From an uncultured Flavobacteriales bacterium (lineage in GTDB: Bacteria > Bacteroidota > Bacteroidia > Flavobacteriales_G > Salibacteraceae), in assembly GCA_905479105.1 (NCBI GenBank), contig CAJQLE010000002.1, forward strand, positions 248,001 to 312,000: a DNA stretch of 64,000 bases. The letters are read 5' to 3'. Below, piece by piece: positions 10,826 to 21,101 of the stretch. How positions within the stretch are numbered: position 1 is the first letter of the stretch; each line of letters begins with the position of its first letter. The position numbers were made by a program, and so were the translations under genes. The notes beneath the pieces were generated by a model. The model was not told the DNA's origin, made no database searches, and saw nothing but the letters and a program-made list of their open reading frames with translations.

Positions 10826-12547
10826 GTGAAACAAATCTTTACGATAATTATCATTTCAGTTTTTTCTTTGAGCTCATCCGCCCAAACGATTGACATTCTA
10901 AGCACAATCAGCGCTAATCTCAATCAAAATAGTTGCTCACCAATGTCCTTTACGGTGTCGATTCTTCAAGGCTGCGCCAATTTTACTTATTTGGGCAATA
11001 GCTCATCCGTCTCCAACGACACCATCTATCTTAATATTGATTATAGTGGAAGCTTCATTTGTTTTGGTGCCCTATCTTATCCAACATATACAGTTTCCGT
11101 TCCCTCTTCACCTGCCAATACTTACGTAGTATATGCGAAGAGCTATGTAAATGGAGTGATAAGCGACATACACGTTGGGTTTCCGCTCACCGTTACCAAC
11201 ATAGGATGCTGCCCAGCAATCGCCCAAATTGGACTTAACCAAGATCCTGTGTGTTTCGGAGATACATTAGAAATGCAAAGCACAGGGGGCGGAGCAACGA
11301 GCCAAAATTGGTATGTGAATGGCTCGCTATTTTCCATCGATACGATTGCCTATCAACCCGCTAACTCTCCTACCCCTTATAATCTAGAACTGATTGTAAC
11401 TGATGGAACATGCAGCGACACGGCTACACAAACAATAAATGTTCAAATGCCGCCTTCAATAAACTTGGGCAACGACACTTCCATTTGTGATGGATCTGCT
11501 CTAATAAAAACAGTTTCAAACACCTATTCTCAATACATCTGGTCTGATAGTTCTATCACGAACAGTGGTGCAATTAGCTCTGCAGGAAGCCTTTCGGTCA
11601 CGGTGCAAGATGCGTTTGGTTGCGAAGGATCAGACACCATGTCTATATTATCACTCATAGACCTTACAAACGTCAGCTTATCCATGGATTCAGTCTCTTT
11701 TTGTCCAGGAGATAGCGTAGCGGTTACCGTTAGCTCAAACACACCCGGTGCTGGATTTTTGTGGAGCACTGGCGCACAAACACCCAGCATTTTCATCTCT
11801 TCAGGAGGTAACTATACGGTTACCGCTTCCGCGAACGATCTCTGTGCTAATGTAGACACAGTAGTTTCTGAGATCTTTGAGATAACACCCATTGACTTTA
11901 GTTTAGATTCAAATCTATGCCCTCCAAGAGCAGTTGAGGCAAACAACGATTACGTTTCCTACAGCTGGGACAATGACGCTAATAGTTTCGGAACAAGTGC
12001 TTCAGTGGATGAAACATTAACTTTAACGGTGATAGATGTTAATGGCTGCACCACCACTTCAAGCGTCTTTGTTGACGTTAATGATAATCCAGTGGTGGAC
12101 TTAGGAAATGATACAACTATATGTGCAAATGGAGGCTCTGTATTGCTTTCCTCGAATACAGGAAATGGACTCACTTTACTCTGGAATACTGGTGATACAA
12201 CTGCAAGCATTACTGCGAATGGTGCTGGCTCATATTCAATTCAAGTGACTGATGCTTTTGGATGCACAGGTTTTGATACGATTGTTGTTAGCGAAGTGCA
12301 ATGCCTCGGCATTAGCGAGCTAGGTGAAAAGCGATCATTCAGCGTTTTCCCAAATCCTGCGAAGTCTGAAATCTTTATTCGTTCAGAGTTAACTAATGAC
12401 TTCGAACTAATCGATGTAATTGGAAATGTTGTAAGAAGAATATTTGTGACAGAAAGATCTACAAACATGAATATTGAAAACCTGCCTTCCGGCATTTACA
12501 TTTTGAGAAACAACCTGAATCAATCTACAAGAATTATCAAGCAGTAA
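10826..12547 (+). CDS. Large secreted T9SS type A sorting-domain protein with repeated NLGNDTxIC modules
   Basis: GTG start, signal peptide MKQIFTIIIISVFSLSSSAQT; repeats NLGNDTSICDG / DLGNDTTICANG; C-term FSVFPNPAKSEIFI...LPSGIYILRNN. Confidence 0.8.
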   Translation: MKQIFTIIIISVFSLSSSAQTIDILSTISANLNQNSCSPMSFTVSILQGCANFTYLGNSSSVSNDTIYLNIDYSGSFICFGALSYPTYTVSVPSSPANTYVVYAKSYVNGVISDIHVGFPLTVTNIGCCPAIAQIGLNQDPVCFGDTLEMQSTGGGATSQNWYVNGSLFSIDTIAYQPANSPTPYNLELIVTDGTCSDTATQTINVQMPPSINLGNDTSICDGSALIKTVSNTYSQYIWSDSSITNSGAISSAGSLSVTVQDAFGCEGSDTMSILSLIDLTNVSLSMDSVSFCPGDSVAVTVSSNTPGAGFLWSTGAQTPSIFISSGGNYTVTASANDLCANVDTVVSEIFEITPIDFSLDSNLCPPRAVEANNDYVSYSWDNDANSFGTSASVDETLTLTVIDVNGCTTTSSVFVDVNDNPVVDLGNDTTICANGGSVLLSSNTGNGLTLLWNTGDTTASITANGAGSYSIQVTDAFGCTGFDTIVVSEVQCLGISELGEKRSFSVFPNPAKSEIFIRSELTNDFELIDVIGNVVRRIFVTERSTNMNIENLPSGIYILRNNLNQSTRIIKQ

Positions 12548-12564
12548 GTTGATTTAAACGAGAC

Positions 12565-12594
12565 AAAAAGAGGGGCGATTTCGCCCCTCTTTTT
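12565..12594. terminator. Bidirectional rho-independent terminator
   Basis: AAAAAGAGGGGCGA-TT-TCGCCCCTCTTTTT: perfect 14-bp arms with A-tract on one side and T-tract on the other, between convergent genes. Confidence 0.9.
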
Positions 12595-12630
12595 TTATGT
12601 AAAAATTCGGTTTTATAACCCTTTACAGGG

Positions 12631-14013
12631 CTAAAAAATCTTCCCCGGATTCAAGACGCCTTTGGGATCAAATACCTTTTTGATGGAGCGCATTAGCTCC
12701 ATGTGAGAAGCTGAAAACATGATATCCATGTAATCGCGTTGCACCAATCCTATGCCGTGTTCACCAGAGATGGTTCCTCCCAATTTCTTGACGCGCTCAA
12801 ACAGTTCACGAATGCCCACTTTCACGGTCTTGTTCCAGTCTTCTTCGCACATTTCATCACGCAGGATATTCACGTGTAAATTACCATCGCCCGCATGGCC
12901 ATAACACACGCTTCTGAAGCCATACAATTTACCCACTTCCTTCACGGCCTTCAATAAAGCCGGCAATTCAAAACGCGGAACAACCGCGTCTTCTTCTTTA
13001 TAAATCGACTGTGCTTTAACGGCCTCTCCTGCCCTTCTGCGAAGTTTCCACAGCTGGTCTTTCTGGGTTTGGTCTTCGGCAAACAACACTTCTCCCGCTT
13101 CGTATTGAGCTACCACTTCTGAAATGCGTTCGCAGTCCATCATCAACGCATCCAAATCATTTCCATCCACTTCAATCAACAAATGCGCTTGATCCTCCGC
13201 AGCCAATGGCACGGGTTCTTCACCGATAAAATCCATGGCATACGTAATGGCATCGCGTTCCATGAACTCCATTCCTGATGGCGTAATGCCTGCTCTGAAA
13301 ATGGCACTCACCGCTTCGCATGCCTTTTCAGCTGACTTGAATGGAACCAACATCAACAAATCATGCTTTGGATGTGGAATCAATCGCATTACGATCTTCG
13401 TAATCACGCCTAATGTTCCTTCGCTGCCTACCATCAATTGTGTGAGGTTATAACCTGTACTATTTTTCAAGGTATTGGCGCCTGTCCAAATAATCTCGCC
13501 CGACATCAACACAACTTCTAAATTGAGCACATAGTCCTTTGTAACACCGTATTTCACAGCTTTTGGCCCACCAGAGTTCTCACTCACATTGCCACCAATG
13601 AAGCAACTTCCTCTGCTGGCAGGATCAGGCGGATACATCAAACCTTTTTCTCGAACAGAATCCTGAAATACTTGAGTAATCACTCCTGGCTCAAGCGTTG
13701 CCTGGAGATTCCTTTCATCAATGTCAATAATTTTATTGAAGCGCTCCATGCTCAATCCTATTCCAGCACGAATAGAAAGTGCACCGCCACTCAATCCTGT
13801 TCTAGCACCAATTGGCGTAATAGGAATTTCGTGTCGAGAAGCAAGTTTTAAAATGGAAGACACTTCTGCAGGAGATGAAGGTTTCACCACAAAGGCTGGA
13901 GGGAAATTGAGGTCTTCCGTTTCATCATGGCCATATTCTTTGCGTGTTTCTTCATCCGAAAACACAAACTCCTTTCCAACGATTTCGACTAATTCTTCCT
14001 CTACTCGATTCAT
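12631..14013 (-). CDS. FAD-binding oxidoreductase, glycolate oxidase GlcD/D-lactate dehydrogenase-like
   Basis: PITPIGARTGLSGGALS, GLMYPPDPASRGSCFIGGNVSENSGGPKAVKYGVTKDYVL, SGEHGIGLVQRDYM, DPKGVLNPGKIF. Confidence 0.92.
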   Translation of the reverse strand: MNRVEEELVEIVGKEFVFSDEETRKEYGHDETEDLNFPPAFVVKPSSPAEVSSILKLASRHEIPITPIGARTGLSGGALSIRAGIGLSMERFNKIIDIDERNLQATLEPGVITQVFQDSVREKGLMYPPDPASRGSCFIGGNVSENSGGPKAVKYGVTKDYVLNLEVVLMSGEIIWTGANTLKNSTGYNLTQLMVGSEGTLGVITKIVMRLIPHPKHDLLMLVPFKSAEKACEAVSAIFRAGITPSGMEFMERDAITYAMDFIGEEPVPLAAEDQAHLLIEVDGNDLDALMMDCERISEVVAQYEAGEVLFAEDQTQKDQLWKLRRRAGEAVKAQSIYKEEDAVVPRFELPALLKAVKEVGKLYGFRSVCYGHAGDGNLHVNILRDEMCEEDWNKTVKVGIRELFERVKKLGGTISGEHGIGLVQRDYMDIMFSASHMELMRSIKKVFDPKGVLNPGKIF

Positions 14014-14141
14014 AAATCAATATTAGTGATAGACTAGAAATCCTTTCTCAGTACTTACTTAAATTTTGAACAATCGAGCTTCGTTTCATCACACTTTTCA
14101 ACACAAGCATCAATACTCGTCCAAAACCACCCACATTTATA

Positions 14142-14149
14142 TACTTTCG
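14142..14149 (+). promoter_or_regulatory. Putative -7-like element TACTTTCG upstream of DPP-IV-like gene
   Basis: Matches TAnnTT[T/C]G about 25 nt before ATG 14174; visual match only. Confidence 0.35.
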
Positions 14150-14173
14150 GCTCCTTCACCAACTAATTGGCCT

Positions 14174-16345
14174 ATGATTTTTAGAAGCACCCTATCCTTA
14201 ATTTTAGCAGTTCTCGTGCTAAGTGTTTCCGCTCAAGACCTCACTCTAGAGGATATCTGGAAAAGTGGTAAGTACCAACAAAAGTCTGTTTATGGTCTTC
14301 GTTCAATGAACGATGGCAAACATTACACAACGATTGACAGGGAAGATAATGGTGCCATAATCAATAAATACAGCTATGAAACAGGCAAATTAGTTGAGAC
14401 TTTATACAGTTTAAGCAATTTGAAAATAGCGCTGAACAATCAATCAGCTTCCTTTGACAGCTATAAGTTTTCTGACGATGAGAAAATGCTATTGTTGAGC
14501 TATGACGTAGAAAACATTTACAGACATTCTACCAAAGAGCATTACTACCTCATAAACCTTGAAACAAAGAAAGTAAAGCAATTAAGTGAAGGAGCAAAAC
14601 AGCGCCATGCAACCATTTCTCCTGACAGTAAAAATGTAGCCTACGTGCAGGGCAATGATCTCATCATTCAAGAAATCGCTTCTGGAAAAATAACTCCCGT
14701 CACCACTGACGGAGAGTACAACAAGATCATAAACGGTTATGCTGATTGGGTATACGAAGAAGAGTTTTCTTTTGACCAAGCATTTGAATGGGCGCCTGAT
14801 GGAAGCAAACTTGCCTACTACCGTTTTGATGAAAGTGCGGTGAAGGAATTTCACATGCCTGTTTTCAACGGCCTATATCCCGAAGATTACAAGTTTAAAT
14901 ACCCTAAAGCTGGTGAAGACAACTCGAAGGTGGATATAAAGGTGTATGTCCTAGCAAAGAATAAAACGATGACTCCTGACTTGGGAGCCTATGAATACAT
15001 TCCAAGGATTAAGTGGACAGAAAGCTCTGACATGTTGGCCATTGTAAAAATGCCCAGACTTCAGAATCAACTGGAGGTGATGCTATACCAAACAAATGAC
15101 GGCTCAACAAAGAGCATCTATAAGGAATCTAGCGATACATACATTGAAATCAATGATGACCTTACGTTCATAGAAGACAATGCTGGGTTTGTCATGCGCA
15201 GTGAGAAAGATGGGTTCAGCCATCTTTATAAATACTCGATGAATGGCGAAACTGAGACTCAACTAACCAAAGGAAGCTGGGAGGTGAGCAGTGTTCTGGG
15301 TGTTGATTCACGAAACGCCATGATTTATTTCACAGCACATAAAACAGCTCCTTACAACCAAGAAGTATATGTAGTTTCTATGAACGGAGGCGAGCCAACG
15401 TTATTAAGTCCTGCAGATGGGGTTAGCAGTGCATCTTTCAGCAAGTCGTTTGACTACTTGATTTTAAACCACAGTACTGCAAACAAACCTGTAAATATTA
15501 GCCTCAATGGCTCATCAGGATATGAGGTCAGAGTATTGGAAGACAACGAAGAATTAAACAAAAAATTAGGCGGATTAAACCTTTCAGATAAGGAGTTTTT
15601 CGATTTCGTAACGAGTGAAGGAGTGACTTTAAATGGTTGGATGATTAAGCCGGCCAATTTCGATGCATCCAAAGCATACCCCGTTTTAATGTATGTGTAT
15701 GGTGGTCCTGGATCACAAACAGTGACCAATGCCATGGGAGGAAATTATTTATGGCATCAATTTATGGCTCAAAAAGGCTACATCGTAGTATCTGTTGACA
15801 ACAGAGGCACAGGTGCAAGAGGAAAGGCTTTTAGAACCCAGACTTACCGCCAATTAGGCAAATATGAAACCATGGACCAAATTGAAGCTGCTCGTTGGCT
15901 GGGTGAGCTATCATACGTTGATGCTGCACGCATTGGCATTTGGGGTTGGAGCTATGGTGGCTACATGAGTAGTTTGTGTTTATCAAAAGGTGCGGATGTA
16001 TTCAAAACGGCTATTGCTGTCGCACCAGTTAGCAACTGGAGGTTTTACGACAATATTTACACAGAGCGGTACATGGGACTTCCTCAAGATAATGCGGATG
16101 GATATGATGACAACTCTCCGATCAATCATGTAGCTAAAATGGAAGGCAATTTTCTTCTAATTCATGGCACGTCAGATGATAACGTCCATTTTCAAAACTC
16201 TGTAGAAATGGTAGATGCGTTGATTGAAGCAGACAAACAATTTGATTTCTATATTTACCCCGATCGAAATCATGGTATTTATGGTGGAAACACACGCCAT
16301 CATTTGTTCACCAAGATTACGAACTTCATTATTGATAACCTCTAA
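14174..16345 (+). CDS. Dipeptidyl peptidase IV-like S9 prolyl oligopeptidase
   Basis: IGIWGWSYGGYMSSLCLSKG (Ser), GTSDDNVHFQNS (Asp), YPDRNHGIYGG (His), DWVYEEEF double-Glu motif. Start moved from 14066 to the signal peptide MIFRSTLSLILAVLVLSVSAQ. Confidence 0.94.
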   Translation: MIFRSTLSLILAVLVLSVSAQDLTLEDIWKSGKYQQKSVYGLRSMNDGKHYTTIDREDNGAIINKYSYETGKLVETLYSLSNLKIALNNQSASFDSYKFSDDEKMLLLSYDVENIYRHSTKEHYYLINLETKKVKQLSEGAKQRHATISPDSKNVAYVQGNDLIIQEIASGKITPVTTDGEYNKIINGYADWVYEEEFSFDQAFEWAPDGSKLAYYRFDESAVKEFHMPVFNGLYPEDYKFKYPKAGEDNSKVDIKVYVLAKNKTMTPDLGAYEYIPRIKWTESSDMLAIVKMPRLQNQLEVMLYQTNDGSTKSIYKESSDTYIEINDDLTFIEDNAGFVMRSEKDGFSHLYKYSMNGETETQLTKGSWEVSSVLGVDSRNAMIYFTAHKTAPYNQEVYVVSMNGGEPTLLSPADGVSSASFSKSFDYLILNHSTANKPVNISLNGSSGYEVRVLEDNEELNKKLGGLNLSDKEFFDFVTSEGVTLNGWMIKPANFDASKAYPVLMYVYGGPGSQTVTNAMGGNYLWHQFMAQKGYIVVSVDNRGTGARGKAFRTQTYRQLGKYETMDQIEAARWLGELSYVDAARIGIWGWSYGGYMSSLCLSKGADVFKTAIAVAPVSNWRFYDNIYTERYMGLPQDNADGYDDNSPINHVAKMEGNFLLIHGTSDDNVHFQNSVEMVDALIEADKQFDFYIYPDRNHGIYGGNTRHHLFTKITNFIIDNL

Positions 16346-16363
16346 ACACTAATAAACACCCCT

Positions 16364-17848
16364 ATGAGCGAAATAAAAACTGGCCATCCTAATGGTTTAA
16401 TGACCCTCTTCTTTTCAGAAATGTGGGAACGTTTCTGTTATTATGGAATGAGAACCCTTCTTACGTTGTATCTCGTTAAATCATTGATGAAAGGTGATGC
16501 AGAAGCATCCTTACTATACGGTGCATATACAGGTTTAGTTTATGCAGCTCCGATTCTTGGAGGTCGAATGGCCGACAAATACCTTGGTTACAAATACGCT
16601 GTAATCTTAGGAGCATTATTGATGGCCTTAGGTGAGTTTTTGATCCTGGGAGGTGATGAATTCTTCTTATTTGCAGGTATGGGCGCTTTGATCGTTGGAA
16701 ACGGTTATTTCAAAGCAAACATCTCAACCATTGTTGGCAAACTATATGAGGAAGATGATCCCAGAAGAGATTCAGGATTCACCATTTTTTACATTGGAAT
16801 CAATATCGGTGCTTTACTTGCCACGACAATCGTTGCATACGTAGGTGAGACTTACGGTTTTGACAAAGGATTTGGACTGGCCGGTATCGGTATGTTATTA
16901 GGAACCTTCATATTCTGGTCTGGAAGAAAAACCTATGCAGCAGCTGAAGGATTAGAGCCGACTGAAGAAGGAAAAAAGAAAGTACTCGGCCCTCTAAATA
17001 TGGTTCACGCAATCACAATTGGCTCTTTCGCCTTGATACCAATGTGCTACATTCTGATTATGCAAAATCAGATCTTAGATTACATCCTTTTAGGGTTGTT
17101 CATCTATATCTCTTACTCCATGATTATGGCCGGTAAAAAAGAAGATGCCGGAGCAGACATTCCAAAGTGGCGAGACAGAATGATTGCACTCATCATTTTT
17201 ATGGTGATTAACATTACGTTCTGGGCCTGTTTCGAGCAAGCAGGAACTTCATTAACACTATTTGCTGATAGAAATGTAGACCGTGAAATCATGGGTTGGT
17301 TAATGCCTGCCTCTATGACTCAGTTCTTCAATCCGTTCTTCATCATTGTATTTGGATCTATCTTCTCAGTAATGTGGGTAAAGCTTTCTAAGATTGGAAA
17401 GAATCCAAGCATTCCTTTAAAATTCGCTTTTGGTATCATCCAATTGGCATTAGGGTTCTTGGTAACGCAGGTCGGTTTCATGTTTGTAAATGAAGCTTTC
17501 CAAGTTCCTTTGTTGACGTTATTTTTCCTTTACATGTTGCACACCACTGGTGAGCTTTTCCTTTCACCTATTGGATTGTCAATGGTTACAAAACTGTCGC
17601 CAAAAAATATTGCCGGAACAGCAATGGGAGCATGGTTCTTGAGCTTTGCCATAGCCAATTATGTTGGTGGTAAAATTGCAGCCCTAACTGGAGGTCACGG
17701 AGATGATGGCGTTGTTTTAACAGCAGCTGAAGGATTGGATAAATACTTGAGCGTATTCTCTATCATTGGCTTTGTGCTCTTGGGAATTGCAGCTATTTTA
17801 ATCTTGCTTTCTAAGCGCTTAGAGAAACTGATGCATGGTGTAAATTAA
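16364..17848 (+). CDS. POT/PTR2 family proton-dependent peptide transporter
   Basis: FFSEMWERFCYYGMRTLLTLYL, GGRMADKYLGYKYAVILG, DSGFTIFYIGINIGA; polytopic. Confidence 0.95.
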   Translation: MSEIKTGHPNGLMTLFFSEMWERFCYYGMRTLLTLYLVKSLMKGDAEASLLYGAYTGLVYAAPILGGRMADKYLGYKYAVILGALLMALGEFLILGGDEFFLFAGMGALIVGNGYFKANISTIVGKLYEEDDPRRDSGFTIFYIGINIGALLATTIVAYVGETYGFDKGFGLAGIGMLLGTFIFWSGRKTYAAAEGLEPTEEGKKKVLGPLNMVHAITIGSFALIPMCYILIMQNQILDYILLGLFIYISYSMIMAGKKEDAGADIPKWRDRMIALIIFMVINITFWACFEQAGTSLTLFADRNVDREIMGWLMPASMTQFFNPFFIIVFGSIFSVMWVKLSKIGKNPSIPLKFAFGIIQLALGFLVTQVGFMFVNEAFQVPLLTLFFLYMLHTTGELFLSPIGLSMVTKLSPKNIAGTAMGAWFLSFAIANYVGGKIAALTGGHGDDGVVLTAAEGLDKYLSVFSIIGFVLLGIAAILILLSKRLEKLMHGVN

Positions 17849-17871
17849 ATCACCAAGCATTCTAGCATAAC

Positions 17872-17911
17872 AAGAAGGCAGTTGTTAATATCGTTTAACG
17901 GCTGCCTTCTT
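17872..17911 (+). terminator. Rho-independent terminator-like hairpin
   Basis: AAGAAGGCAGTTGTTAA-TATCGT-TTAACGGCTGCCTTCTT: about 17-bp stem with two G-U wobbles, 3' of the POT gene. Confidence 0.75.
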
Positions 17912-17948
17912 TAGTTTTAAAACGTCTCTGAAATTATAACTTTACAGC

Positions 17949-18479
17949 ATGAAATTGTTATTTACCCTTCTTGTACCTGTTCTGATTAGTGTTTCAAGCT
18001 TTGCTCAAAGCAAGGTGAATTGGATGAGCTGGAATGAAGCTGTTACTGCTTCAACCGAAAGTCCAAAGATGATTTTTGTAGACACTTACACCGATTGGTG
18101 CGGATGGTGTAAAAAAATGGATGCCAGCACCTTTTCAGATCCTGTGATTTCAAAATACATGAACGAAAATTACTACTCCGTAAAGATGGACGCAGAGATG
18201 AAAGACACCATTGATTTCAATGGCTACCAATTCGTAAATCCAAATCCGAACGGAAGAAGAAGCACACATCAATTAGCCGCTTCATTGCTAGACAATAAGC
18301 TGAGCTATCCAAGTTTCGTCATTCTAACACCAAAGTTTGAGCGCATGCAAATCTTACCAGGTTACAAGAGCGCCAAAGATTTTGAGCCCATTATTCGCTA
18401 CTTCGTTGAAGGCGCATCACAAGGTGTAGAGTTTACCGAATATATGAAGGGCTTTTCCTCCCTGTATACTCAGAACTAA
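17949..18479 (+). CDS. Secreted thioredoxin-fold protein
   Basis: Signal peptide; MIFVDTYTDWCGWCKKMDASTFSDPVI (CxxC), YPSFVIL. Confidence 0.85.
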   Translation: MKLLFTLLVPVLISVSSFAQSKVNWMSWNEAVTASTESPKMIFVDTYTDWCGWCKKMDASTFSDPVISKYMNENYYSVKMDAEMKDTIDFNGYQFVNPNPNGRRSTHQLAASLLDNKLSYPSFVILTPKFERMQILPGYKSAKDFEPIIRYFVEGASQGVEFTEYMKGFSSLYTQN

Positions 18480-18504
18480 ATTCAAAATTCACTGTTTCTA
18501 GCGG

Positions 18505-19416
18505 ATGTCCATTCCAATAGCTTGGTCTGAAATATACGCGCATCCTCTGCCTGAAGGCCATCGCTTTCCTATGGAAAAGTACAGCCTGATTCCTCAGCAG
18601 TTAATGCATGAAGGAATTATCACTAAGGATCAACTGTTTGCTCCATCACCATTGAAAGAGGAAGATATTCTGCGCGTGCACAGCCAGGAATATTGGGACA
18701 GATTAAAGAATTTAAAACTTACTCCACGCGAACAACGCATAAGCGGTTTTCCTCACAATCTAGAGCTAATTTTAAGGGAAACCATCATTGGTCATGGCAC
18801 TCTGATTGGTGCTTTGGCCGCGCTCAATCACACGCAATGCGCATTCAATGTTGCAGGCGGCACACATCACGCCTATCGCGATCGTGGCGAAGGTTTTTGC
18901 CTGCTCAACGACATTGCCATCGCCTCGGCATATTTGCTTGAACACACTGCAGTAAGGCAAATATTAGTTGTTGACTTAGATGTGCACCAAGGAAACGGAA
19001 CAGCGTGCATTTTTCAAAAAGATTATCGTGTTTTCACCTTTAGTATGCACGGTGAGAAAAACTATCCGTTCAAAAAAGAAACATCTAACCTAGACATTGC
19101 CTTACCAGATGGTATTTCAACTGAAGAATACCTATCGATCTTGCGTAAGAATTTAAATAACCTCCTTGATCGGATTAAACCCGACTTTATCTTCTTTCAA
19201 TCTGGCGTAGATATTCTCGACACAGACAAACTAGGAAAGCTGGGCGTATCAGTTGATGGATGCAAGGAACGTGACCGCATTGTGTTCGAGCACTGCAAGT
19301 CAAATGGTATTCCTGTTCAGGTCTCGATGGGCGGTGGTTACTCTCCTAAAATTGCAGACATCGTGAATGCCCATGTCAATACCTTTCGTCTGGCGAGAGA
19401 TATGTTTGAAAGCTAG
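18505..19416 (+). CDS. Histone deacetylase family (acetoin utilization-type) deacetylase
   Basis: NVAGGTHHAYRDRGEGFCLLNDIAIA, ILVVDLDVHQGNGTA, FQSGVDILDTDKLGKL. Confidence 0.92.
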   Translation: MSIPIAWSEIYAHPLPEGHRFPMEKYSLIPQQLMHEGIITKDQLFAPSPLKEEDILRVHSQEYWDRLKNLKLTPREQRISGFPHNLELILRETIIGHGTLIGALAALNHTQCAFNVAGGTHHAYRDRGEGFCLLNDIAIASAYLLEHTAVRQILVVDLDVHQGNGTACIFQKDYRVFTFSMHGEKNYPFKKETSNLDIALPDGISTEEYLSILRKNLNNLLDRIKPDFIFFQSGVDILDTDKLGKLGVSVDGCKERDRIVFEHCKSNGIPVQVSMGGGYSPKIADIVNAHVNTFRLARDMFES

Positions 19417-20024
19417 TGCTCACCATAGTTCTTCTCCCCTGCTACAACTTCAAAGTCAAGGTCATTTGCCTCTGGAGGAAGCGGACATGAAAAACCATCG
19501 CCATAAGCACAGTATGGATTATAGCACAAATTGAAATCCAAACTAATCAATCCACTTTCTGACGGAACATCGATATCCATATAGCGGCCACCGCCATATG
19601 TTTCTTCGCCAGATGTATGGTCTTTAAACGGTATAAACAAAGAAGGCGGATAATCTGATTCATATCCTTCGGGCCAAATGCGCTTATACGCATTCAATGA
19701 TTCAGGTGTGCCTTCATGGTAAAATGTGATCTTTCCAAAAACGTAAAATTGCTTGGCCTTGCCAGACGATGTCATGATATCAATGGTGTCTCCGTTTTCA
19801 ACCAGAGCAATTTCCACTTCCTTGTCCCAAGCTTTATCAATTGGGAAATAATTGAGCTGATCAAAAGCCTTTCGGTCCTTCTTTTGAAGAGGAGAACTCT
19901 TCTTTGATTTAAGCTCTCCATTCTTCTCCGTTCGAAGTTTTTCAATTTGAGCTGTGTAATCGTCTTGAGCTTTTGCGATCAAAGTGAAGCAGAATAGTAC
20001 AAGGAAAAAAAATACTGTTTTCAA
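19413..20024 (-). CDS. DUF1684 family protein
   Basis: GRYMDIDVPSESGLISLDFNLCYNPYCAYGDGFSCPLPPEANDLDFEVVAGEK; signal peptide. Confidence 0.85.
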   Translation of the reverse strand: MKTVFFFLVLFCFTLIAKAQDDYTAQIEKLRTEKNGELKSKKSSPLQKKDRKAFDQLNYFPIDKAWDKEVEIALVENGDTIDIMTSSGKAKQFYVFGKITFYHEGTPESLNAYKRIWPEGYESDYPPSLFIPFKDHTSGEETYGGGRYMDIDVPSESGLISLDFNLCYNPYCAYGDGFSCPLPPEANDLDFEVVAGEKNYGEH

Positions 20025-20132
20025 GGGAGTGAAGATTTATACGAACTTAGCATTTGCCTCGAAGAAATGACTGACCTTGCGCAGCATTATGCAGCTACTT
20101 GATATTTATAAAACTAGAAACCACCCATTATT

Positions 20133-21101
20133 GTGAAAGCCGCAGTTTACGAAAAGTATGGCCCACCAGAAGTTGTCTTTATTAGGGAAGTTCAAAAAAC
20201 TGCACCGGAGGACAATGAGATATTACTGAAGGTTTACTCAAGTACAGTCAACCGAACGGATGCTGGATTTCGAAGTGCTGTCTATGTTATTTCACGATTC
20301 TTCTCGGGTCTATTTCATCCGAAACGACAAATCCTAGGTTCTGATTTTGCGGGAGTAATAGAAGCCGTTGGTAAAAACGTGCGCAGCTTCCAAGCAGGTG
20401 AAAAAATATTTGGCTTCAGCGATCAAAAGTTTGGAGGCCATGCTGAGTTCATGACCATAGCAGAAGATGACGCTATTGCTCATATGCCATCTTCAGCAAG
20501 TTTTGCTCAGGCTGCTGCTCTTCCAGAAGGAGCACACTATGCTCTGAGCAATATTAGAGCGGCCAAAGTGAAAGCAGGACAGGATGTGATGGTATATGGC
20601 GCCACGGGTGCAATCGGGTCAGCTGCTGTGCAATTGCTAAAGCATTTTGGAGCAAAGGTGACCGCAGTATGCAACACCAAAAACATAGAGCTGATAAAAG
20701 GATTGGGCGCTGATGAAGTGATAGACTATCAAACTCAAGATTTTTCAAAAACCGAAAAAAGATTTGACTTCATATTTGACGCAGTTGGCAAAAGCTCGTT
20801 TGGTGCTTGCAAGCCATTATTGAAACCAAAAGGAATTTACATTTCTACTGAACTGGGAAAAAACAGTGAGAACATTTGGCGATCCATCACCACATCTTTT
20901 TCAGGCGGCAAACGCCTGATGTTTCCATTACCTGAAACGAAAAAGGAAGACATGGTTCTCTTAGCTACCTTATTCGAACAAGGCGAATTCAAACCTGTGA
21001 TCGACCGTAGTTATTCACTCGACCAAATCGTTGAAGCTTACCAGTACGTTGAGTCAGGACAGAAAACTGGAAATGTAGTGTTGGAAATTCTTAGTGAATA
21101 A
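20133..21101 (+). CDS. Zn-independent alcohol dehydrogenase/quinone oxidoreductase (MDR superfamily)
   Basis: KAAVYEKYGPPEVV, GSDFAGVIEAVGKNV, VMVYGATGAIGSAAVQLLKHFGAKVTAV. Confidence 0.92.
   Translation: MKAAVYEKYGPPEVVFIREVQKTAPEDNEILLKVYSSTVNRTDAGFRSAVYVISRFFSGLFHPKRQILGSDFAGVIEAVGKNVRSFQAGEKIFGFSDQKFGGHAEFMTIAEDDAIAHMPSSASFAQAAALPEGAHYALSNIRAAKVKAGQDVMVYGATGAIGSAAVQLLKHFGAKVTAVCNTKNIELIKGLGADEVIDYQTQDFSKTEKRFDFIFDAVGKSSFGACKPLLKPKGIYISTELGKNSENIWRSITTSFSGGKRLMFPLPETKKEDMVLLATLFEQGEFKPVIDRSYSLDQIVEAYQYVESGQKTGNVVLEILSE

Noticed and set aside
11143-12495. Several minus-strand ORFs of 64-88 aa within the T9SS protein gene
   Set aside because: Shadow ORFs opposite a clear CDS with signal peptide and sorting domain.
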